Shown: positions 57,401-64,000 of the stretch, piece by piece
Position numbering within the stretch: position 1 is the stretch's first letter
How the letters are laid out: the number at the start of each line of letters is the position of its first letter
Assembly (NCBI RefSeq): GCF_023973825.1
Contig: NC_090123.1
Location: 130,001 to 194,000 of the forward strand
Direction: 5' to 3'
Source: Plasmodium brasilianum
Lineage: Eukaryota > Apicomplexa > Aconoidasida > Haemosporida > Plasmodiidae
DNA: 64,000 nucleotides
The notes under the pieces: model-generated
What the model saw: the letters and a program-made list of their open reading frames with translations, nothing else
Databases searched by the model: none
What the model was told of the DNA's origin: nothing
Program-made: the position numbers and the translations under genes

Positions 57401-59027
57401 TAATCCATATGATGTCAATTATTTGAGGGGCCATGTTCAAGCTAATAACTCCTTCTGTTTAAACCCCTTCCAAATAAACAACATAATAAGCATATACAAA
57501 TCACTGATAAGTAATAACGACATATTGAATAGTGAATTCTTTAAAAAAATTAAAGACTTGTATTTGCACTCAATTGAAATTAATTCTGCTTTGTTAAACA
57601 ATCTTTCGCTCAGTGATCTAAATAGTTTATGTTTATTTATTTTAAAAAAAAACAATGTAAATACATTTCTATTTAAATACATTTTAAAAAAGAATTATGA
57701 GTACATCGATTCAGAAAAAAAATTGTTATTAAAATATGACTACATTATTAGCTTATTAAAAATTACAATCCATTTAAGGAAATATAATCTATTTATAAAT
57801 GACTCAATTATAATTAACATTATCTTAAAAAATGTAGATAAGTTTAACACATTACACAAAATGAATACTCTTATCGAGTGTTTACTTCAAATTAGAAGAA
57901 GAAATACTTTTGATAACCTTATAAATGAGTTGTGCTATAACTCTAAAAATATGTATTTAAATTACTTTCTAAGTAACCAAACAGTAGACTTAAATATAGT
58001 GTTGTATTTTTTGTATATATTAAACAGCTTTAACAACTCAGAACTTTTTTATACTATGTTTCAAATTTTTTGCGTAAAATTATTTCATTTAAAAAGGATA
58101 GTAGTTTATCAAAGGAAAAGGTATAATTTTGTATCCAGTTCAAACAATACCTTTTTCATGGCTAAGAACATTTATTATTTAAACATAGATGGAGGTATAA
58201 AATTAGCCGAAGATTCGGATGATCCTTTTAGAGATGTTAGCACTTCAGATAACGAATATGTAATATATGTAAATGATGAAAATGCTTTTATAAATATGGA
58301 AAATAAAGAGACAAAGGAAGAAGAAGAAGAAGAAGAAGAAGAGGAATTTAATGATGATCATCATGATGAGAAGGATGAAAGCAAAATGGAGCTGGAAATA
58401 TCGAACTCCAAGAAGATAACAGTAACTGCTAAGTCAAGCAAAAATGACATGCAACTAGTGATGCAAAATAAGGAAACTGATAAAGATACACACCTTAGCA
58501 ACTATCATAAAGAAACGAATCAAATAAAAAATATAAAAAAAATGGACCATACGACACACATTAACGACCACTCTTTTATCATCTTATTCCTTCTGCTTGA
58601 TCTGGTTAAAAACGAACAAAGAATTAAACAAGCAGAAATATACAATTTTAACTTTTCCCTATTTAAAAATTATATATATATCTTAAATAAAGAAGTAATA
58701 ATTCAGTGCTTGTACATTTACTTTTACTCAGAAATTAATGAAAAATTGGAACATGATAACAAATTAAGAGGAAACAGAGTTATAGATGAACATGTACATT
58801 ACATCTTAAATGTCTTGATAACCTTCATTCATAATTTAGATGTTTATTCAATTTTGAAATTGTCTTTCATTTATATTAATTTATATTTGTATTCAAATAA
58901 AAAATATCAAGTTAACGAAAACATTAAAATTCTTTTTGAGCATATAAACAAAAAAAAAAATTTAATAGAAAAAAATAATATCTTATATGAGCAAATAAAA
59001 AGGTATGAAAATATTTCAAATTTATGA
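54435..59027 (+). CDS. Large helical-repeat protein, possibly an organellar HPR-type RNA-binding protein
   Basis: Single exon, 1530 residues, ATG start followed by a basic N-terminus (MMQKAPKTLRIDF, KFKKQWHESIFKKEYLHQLS) that could serve as an organelle-targeting sequence. The protein is nearly all alpha-helical by composition. Units such as FSVLLNSHAKLKIKDMKLIN, ITYSIFFNSFYKLRIVDNEF and ILTLCQVFKSLKIKNNILVN recur at about 37-residue spacing. This resembles heptatricopeptide (HPR) arrays described in apicomplexan and plastid/mitochondrial RNA-binding proteins, often paired with a RAP domain. I do not see a RAP domain at the C-terminus. An acidic run of about ten Glu (58316-58345) and Asn-rich insertions break the array. 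Function in mitochondrial or apicoplast RNA (for example fragmented rRNA) is a hypothesis only. Confidence 0.6.
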   Translation: MMQKAPKTLRIDFYYIIINCKFKKQWHESIFKKEYLHQLSKINHSFVHKSKYINKNIYNMKCIELYRYSCLLEKQSVNNVAIYKQINRRVEMIYKFLNPSKIVLLIKLYLENANLNLYHSTFNCLLEEAIKKLNEFNLEEIVKLYNIISNVENNQNVVYLFKYFNNHLINYYTFIDVKSFSVLLNSHAKLKIKDMKLINKFLHIIMQNKLPFDVITYSIFFNSFYKLRIVDNEFVTIIVRQFLNEIDESKEKEDSVRIEKFDQNIVHNDKKKTIRNIFVSYSPYHICNILLYFTIYNINNIANLNDLKEFKNDLNLSDNVYINFLIDLLIKKKNLLKCEEILTLCQVFKSLKIKNNILVNHIENLLLNYFIYVKDQKNINYNNNNQNVTNSTDFIPFTDNALVKILFDMCTFYNDINIYNYSIQYFRWKKVDFYASSLLLYIYSEINLLDYQMITILIHVINKNYLLNFQVENIFPIIRSFYKICLNNQHYFESTNKSQNFANNMQNCSETTRHSCNSQPTLQIVHSLSSDTYNSITQDRKLSSTCKIPQNEMYNKINDNAKAIALSANDNPIKTSTQIGYIFCKIENLCDNIFSKLKKELLEKKIHISRSNISLLCKILFYSTFLRRFAFLNNVINLFIDKKDELESFKNILNILYAYCYIKNNIYSYDINKINLIKVNEKSIIKQHTNDRVLENYNFIINKLNHNNELTNMISFLFIQCKLNDYRFVNEESITTWLKFSFLNIHLLSLLLNSLISKELNIITNFTANDRTEILLETIGNKKKGNDIKNSHIIVKNVYKLHLMKLYNLILVQINKLILKCQNVYDITRIFNSSFIFLSYFGKLKNEQKLNGEDLQVQTSIYNILRKIEKNVIQNYLLYNKEYIILLSAICIYSNNYSYIPFAFFFQYFHLFAFKEIISYLILLSNDEEIKYISNSIFSLINYKSTESIECNKKEDIEKFYFFHVSKIVRSISTNRNNDTKDINNHNNDNPYDVNYLRGHVQANNSFCLNPFQINNIISIYKSLISNNDILNSEFFKKIKDLYLHSIEINSALLNNLSLSDLNSLCLFILKKNNVNTFLFKYILKKNYEYIDSEKKLLLKYDYIISLLKITIHLRKYNLFINDSIIINIILKNVDKFNTLHKMNTLIECLLQIRRRNTFDNLINELCYNSKNMYLNYFLSNQTVDLNIVLYFLYILNSFNNSELFYTMFQIFCVKLFHLKRIVVYQRKRYNFVSSSNNTFFMAKNIYYLNIDGGIKLAEDSDDPFRDVSTSDNEYVIYVNDENAFINMENKETKEEEEEEEEEEFNDDHHDEKDESKMELEISNSKKITVTAKSSKNDMQLVMQNKETDKDTHLSNYHKETNQIKNIKKMDHTTHINDHSFIILFLLLDLVKNEQRIKQAEIYNFNFSLFKNYIYILNKEVIIQCLYIYFYSEINEKLEHDNKLRGNRVIDEHVHYILNVLITFIHNLDVYSILKLSFIYINLYLYSNKKYQVNENIKILFEHINKKKNLIEKNNILYEQIKRYENISNL

Positions 59028-59401
59028 AAAAAGGGTAGATAAATATACACCTTTGCAAACGTCTGATTCCATTTGAGAGATGCACATGGATATTCATATT
59101 AAATGTATTCACATATACATGCGCATATACATACATGCATACACAGATAAAGCATGGTACACTAATTTACAACAAAATTCTTTTTATGATATATCAGCTT
59201 CTAACACAAGGTAGTAACAAACATTCTGTATAGTCAGTTTTTTCCTTGTTTATTGAACAGCGTCCCTTTTTTTCACCTGTCTCTTCATGATATAATTAAA
59301 ACTTTACACAAATGAATGATCAACTTTTTAAAAGGGATAAAAATAAAATTAAAAAAAAAAAAAAAAAGAGCCGATTTAACATTTCTGCAATTAATTAAAT
59401 T
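59028..59401. other. Convergent 3' intergenic region
   Basis: 374 bp between the stop of the helical-repeat gene and the last exon of the BT1 gene. It has a short CATACATGCATACA-type run near 59120-59145 and an A run at 59347-59367. No gene is seen. Confidence 0.55.
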
Positions 59402-62400
59402 TTATGTCTTCTTTAATCTTGAAATAATAACCAGCGATAACAAATGTAATATCAAAAAGATAATGTATACGAAAATGAAGGCGCTTTTGGAATCATCTAT
59501 GCTATAATAGCTCAAAATCACTAAGAAGTAAAAAAGGTAAGAATATTATAAAAACCGAAATTAGGCACATGCGTATAATATAACACACAACAGTAAAAAA
59601 ATACAATAAATCAATTTTTTTTTAAAAACATACAATATTCAAAATAGTGAGAAGCAAAGGAGCTTGCATCTAAAATACTAGAATAAAAGGAGCACATCAA
59701 ATTGTGAATATTTTTTATATATACCTGCAAGAATGGAGAAAGAAAAACGTAATTAAAAATAGAATTATGCATATGTTATGGTACAATAAATTAAAAGGAA
59801 TATGCAAAATTAAACACGCGATAATGCACTAAAAAGTTAACAGTTCATAGCAGTACAATATCATTTTGTAATGGACTTATGAAAAGTGAATGCACAAGGG
59901 ATCACATTCACTCATTTTATTAGGTAGAAAAGAAAAATGGGAAAAAGGTTACCTTCGTTACCAAAATATAAATAGGCATATAAAAGAATGTTTTGTGCAG
60001 TGATTTCAGAATTGTTTCCAAAAACTGAAAAGAAATTAAAAAAACAAAAAAAGGAAAAAGATATGATCGCGTACGACTAATGATAAACGCGTCATGTCAT
60101 GCTCATTTTATCTTTTTATTACTATTTTTTTTTTTTTCTCATTTTTTCTCCCCCAAATGTGATGAGAATTATTTGTATTACCAGTAACCAGAGCTGATTA
60201 AATCTGTAGTGAAAAAATAAAAAGCGTAAGGACATCAAGAAAATATTAACCAGCGAGCTGAGGAAAATTGATGTAGCATAGGATTCTTCACTGAAGTAAC
60301 TTATATAAAGATATAGACCTATTAAATCTGTTACATAATTTACTAAATTCAAATAGCAATAGGAATGCATATCTAATGATATATATTTTATTTTATAATT
60401 TAAAAATATTCTTTCAAAAGTGGGAATAATTAATAATAAGCATATATAAAAAATGTTAGAAAAATTTAAATTGTTTAGTAATAGTCTAATAGGATAGCTA
60501 AGAATAAATTTTTTTTTGTTGTTCAAACTTTTTATGCTATTAAAACGGCTTAGGAAATGTATATTACTTAATCTCCCATTATCATCCTTATTGTCTTTCT
60601 TTTTTTTTTTTTTTTTTTCTCTTTTTTATTAATATATTCTATTTCCTTCTCAATTAAGGAGTTATATTTTGTAATACCCGAATTTTTTATTCTTGAATAA
60701 AAGTTTATATTGTCATTAATATTAAATAATTTTTTAAAATTATCCATAATGGATAACCTTATTTTATAGTCCTGCTTTTCCGTAACAAAAATATTTGTTT
60801 TTATCTGCTCGTCAAGTTGTGCTCCATGTACAGTAAGCAATGTATATCTGTTATTATAATTAATATTATTTTTTTTAAATATATAACATTTTATCCTTGA
60901 CAATAATTTAAAAAAATTAAAAAATTCTGCTATGTGTTTCAAATTATCACATAATAGGTCCATGTACGTTTCCTTTTTGTTTGACTCATTTTTTACAAAA
61001 TCATTCTTAAGAAGTTGTTCATTACAAAATACATCAATCGAAGAATAAAAATAATCACTGCAATACTTATCATTGTAGCGATAGTTGTCATACATGCCAC
61101 CATAATAATTAAACTCATTGCTATTTTCGCAGTTATTATTGATCCTTTCTTTACTGTTCTGTATATTCATTATAGTATTAATTCCTTTCTCTTCATCATA
61201 TAAGGGGCTTCTAACATAATCTTCACCATTATTATGCTTGTCTATTTCATCATTTTTCATATTTATCTTAAAAAAGCTCTTTCCAGTACCATTTTCCATT
61301 GTTTTATTGATAACAGTAATCCCCCTTCTATCTTCTTTAGAACAATTTACGTTTTCAAATCTATCGTTCTTATAAAAATTGAAAATATTATTTTTGTTTT
61401 TAAGAAAAATAAAAGAAAGGATAAAAATGGATAATGTTTTAATAAAAGTGTTTATAATCATAATATTCGCATGCTCATGCAAAAGTACAAATATGTGATA
61501 TACGAAATAGATAAAAACTGTAGAAAGACTTAAAATCATTTTACTTATAACTTGTATAATATATATAGAATTTAAACTAAATTCCCTTTTATATATGTTT
61601 GTAAACTTTCCACATAAAAAAAATATATTATCTGAAATAACATCTGTAACACTTTCTAATAAGGAATATAAAAAACAGAAAAAAAAAATTTTCTCTTTTT
61701 TTCTTATAAACTTATTAGAAATCAAAATTAAAATAAATGAGTTAAAAATTTGAATAATAATACATGATAAAATTAGTATATTCAATTTTAAGTGATAATA
61801 TTCTGCATTTATCTTATTGTTTATCAACTCTCTAACATTATATGAATTGTCATTCTTTCCATAATTAAAACTTTTAAATTTGTTATAATAATAATAATCA
61901 TAATTTTCACTCGATCCCATATTATTTTCTGCTAAATCTATGCTATCCTTAAAAATATAATCCATCTTTAAACTACCTCTTAACGTTCTATATGATTTTT
62001 TCTTATTCTCATTTTTATAATTATTCACATGTAAGTAACCTAAATTAATGTCCTTAATTGCAGACGCATGGTCGATTGTCTTATCAAGTACCCGCAAATC
62101 TGTGCGACCAAAGTTATTATAACAATCGTTACTATTATTATTGTATTCTTCATTCCTTCTACTGTATTTGCCATTCGTATTACTATTGTTATTATCGATA
62201 TGCATGCTCTTTCCATCGTTATGGTAATAACCAAGCATATTGGAAATGAACATAATGTTTTCCTTATTATTCTCAAAATATACTTCTTCAAAATTTTGAC
62301 TTTCATTTTTATAAGGAACACAATGTTCCTCATTCAAAAGAGAATATTCAGTGTTAAAATTGTCGACATAATTGACCTGATGATTTGTTGTTTTCTCATA

Positions 62401-63677
62401 TTTTGAATCACCTAATTTTACATAATCATTACATTTTTTTCCTAGATGAAAATTTAACAATTTTATGCTTTCCTCCTTTGAGTCTATATTTGCACTTTTC
62501 TCTATATTGTCATAAAAGCTGAATGAATCATTCATCATAACATTTGTCTTATTCATAACATTGGAACTATTATTTGTGCGGTTACTCGTACATTTACTCG
62601 TTTCACTATTCGCACCATTACTCCCATTAATTTTATTGTTAACACCCCTTTGGTTGAAGGGACCACCCTCAATAATACACGCTTCATTCGTAATTCTATT
62701 TCCACGAGAGACATAATCCAAACGTTTGTAATGATTTTGCATATTTATACATAAATTATTAAGAATATATTTCTCACTCTTCTCCTTCATTACCCTTTTG
62801 ATTAAATTGCTGTAAAATTTTTTATTTTCATCCTTGTACAACTTTTTTTTTTTTTTCTTCTAAAAAATATTTTTTTATTATTCTTATATATATTAAAAAA
62901 AAATTTCTTACCAGAGGAATTCCCCTTATTATTCATTAAGTTCTTTTGTATAAAACTGTTAGTGCACGTTATTACTTTTATACGAGTTTGTTTATTTTTT
63001 ACTTCGTCTTTATAAAGTAACCTATTTTTTTCCCTACTGGCATTACGCTTCCTTTTATTATGAACTTGTAAGATTTTCCTTCTTTGCCATATAGATAAAA
63101 GCTTTTTTTTTCTCAACATGTATTTTCTAAATTCATATAAAGGCATATCAGATAACATCCGATGGTAAACATTATTTGGACCTTTTTTTCTCTTACTAAT
63201 TCTGTTCAGCTTAGTTTTTTCTTTTTTAAAAATAGAATTATTTCCACCCTTACTATCTACATTTTCATAAGATATTGAAGAATAATAAATCCTACTAAAA
63301 TTTTTATTAATTTTACTAAAGTAATAACGAATATATATGTAATATGCAATATAATCAAAAAAAAGGGTATAGAAACATTTCAAACATATTGGTAGATACA
63401 CAACAACGAATAATTTTGTATTTAAGAATTTATCATCATTTCTACTATTAAAATTAAAAAAATGGATAAAATAATAAAAAAAATTTTCTTCCTTTCTTGG
63501 TGTTTCTGTATTGTCGTATGTACTTAACAAAAAAGTAAAAAAATGCGATATCGTAATTTCCGCATAAGTGTATGTTATTCTTAAAAAAAAAGTATACAAA
63601 AACAGGATATGGTAAATATAGTAATTTTTAATGAAGTAGTAATAATTCAAGAATTTTAACAATTTATCTTTTAACAT
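59402..63677 (-). CDS. Folate-biopterin (BT1) family transporter, four exons, two homopolymer frame breaks
   Basis: Exons are 63677-60182, 60024-59953, 59724-59634 and 59496-59402; all GT-AG, phases fit. The BT1 pattern is spread along the gene. KLFVVVYLPICLKCFYTLFF resembles the LPW-x-x-K-x-x-x-G-x-x-SD region. SLLESVTDVISDNIFFLCGK matches the DV-x-x-D-x-x-V segment. FERIFLNYKIKYISLDMHSY and YVTDLIGLYLYISYFSEESY match the late helices. FNQLWLLFLETILKSLHKTF then FYMPIYILVTKVY, across the splice, matches the N-x-x-x-x-x-F-x-x-x-E...MP motif. The last exon supplies the final helix (FIFVYIIFLILHLLSLVII). Frame changes occur in T runs at 62843-62856 and 60600-60618 (poly-Lys on the minus strand). 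An Asn/Lys-rich loop of several hundred residues swells the protein to about 1270. It is expected in a membrane and to carry folates, pterins or relatives; substrate unproven. Confidence 0.75.
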
Positions 63678-64000
63678 TGTTATTATTTTTTTGTTTTTTT
63701 AATTCTTATTTAATTAGTTATTTAATTAATTGATTAATTATAAGCGCATGTAACACATACATACGTACATACATAAATACGTACATACATAAATACGTAA
63801 ATAAATACATTACTTATAAAAATATGTGTTGTCTTACATTAATAACAAAACGAATATGTAACAAATATTCTATTAAAATTATTTTTACCCCTTACAAGGT
63901 ACACAACAAATATATGTATCATATATATATAAATGGAAAGTAAATGTTACTCTCAATTCACACATGATTAAAAACCCTATTCAACTGGAAAATACGTATA
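63678..64000. promoter_or_regulatory. 5' flank of the BT1 gene with tetranucleotide-type repeats
   Basis: AT-rich upstream region. ACATACATAAATACGT-like units recur at about 63757-63812, and TAATTAATTGATTAATTA lies at about 63718-63739. No coding sequence is seen before the window ends. Confidence 0.45.

Noticed and set aside
59316..59507. 63-codon plus-strand frame
   Set aside because: Antisense of the last BT1 exon plus a poly-Lys run; no support.
60122..62841. Two separate membrane/low-complexity genes
   Set aside because: Both lack good starts, both abut T runs, and the BT1 motifs continue across them in order.
1..64000. tRNA genes, CRISPR arrays, insertion sequences, viral or toxin genes
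   Set aside because: Nothing matching their sequence or structural hallmarks was seen in either strand.

Overview
This is AT-rich eukaryotic nuclear DNA from a malaria parasite. Three things show it: long A/T homopolymers and (TA)n tracts, Asn/Lys-rich low-complexity insertions in nearly every protein, and a single rRNA transcription unit. The 18S gene holds, as I remember the sequences, a perfect match to one P. malariae-specific nested-PCR primer site and a near match to its partner, spaced as expected. Plasmodium malariae or a very close relative is the best reading.

Layout. 1-6356 is an rRNA unit on the minus strand: 5' half of 28S (cut by the window edge), a 1.3 kb ITS2, 5.8S, ITS1 and a complete 18S. 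About 4.5 kb without a credible gene follows (5' ETS, rDNA promoter, spacer). From 10.9 kb on there are 15 protein genes on both strands: a TFIP11-like G-patch splicing factor; an unknown two-exon gene; mitochondrial ribosomal protein bS16m; a 2728-residue TBC/RabGAP protein; SURF1; a 54-residue small ORF; a TPR-containing formin (FRM1-like); a multi-exon CPW-WPC protein; DPM3; a spliced SAM-dependent methyltransferase; XAP5/FAM50; a Cys-rich multi-pass membrane protein resembling the CRMPs; a small three-exon gene; a very large helical-repeat (HPR-like) protein; and a folate-biopterin (BT1) transporter.

Several genes are visible only after splicing short exons by eye: CPW-WPC, DPM3, the 140-residue gene, the last exons of XAP5 and BT1, and the tail of the CRMP-like gene. 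Five genes appear broken by frame changes, and I count seven breaks. Every break sits in a poly(A)/poly(T) run (10 to 23 bases) inside a Lys-rich stretch, so I read them as homopolymer length errors in the assembly, or true length variation, not as pseudogenes.

By function the set is housekeeping and cell-biological: splicing (TFIP11, XAP5), mitochondrion (bS16m, SURF1, perhaps the HPR protein), membrane traffic (TBC), actin nucleation (formin), GPI/dolichol sugar donors (DPM3), transport (BT1), and surface proteins of mosquito-stage type (CPW-WPC, perhaps the CRMP-like protein). No mobile elements, CRISPR arrays or tRNA genes were seen. I found no wholly new system. The most interesting items are the divergent CPW-WPC gene, the TBC protein's architecture, the reconstructed BT1 gene, an 86-bp divergent promoter and a structured island in ITS2.
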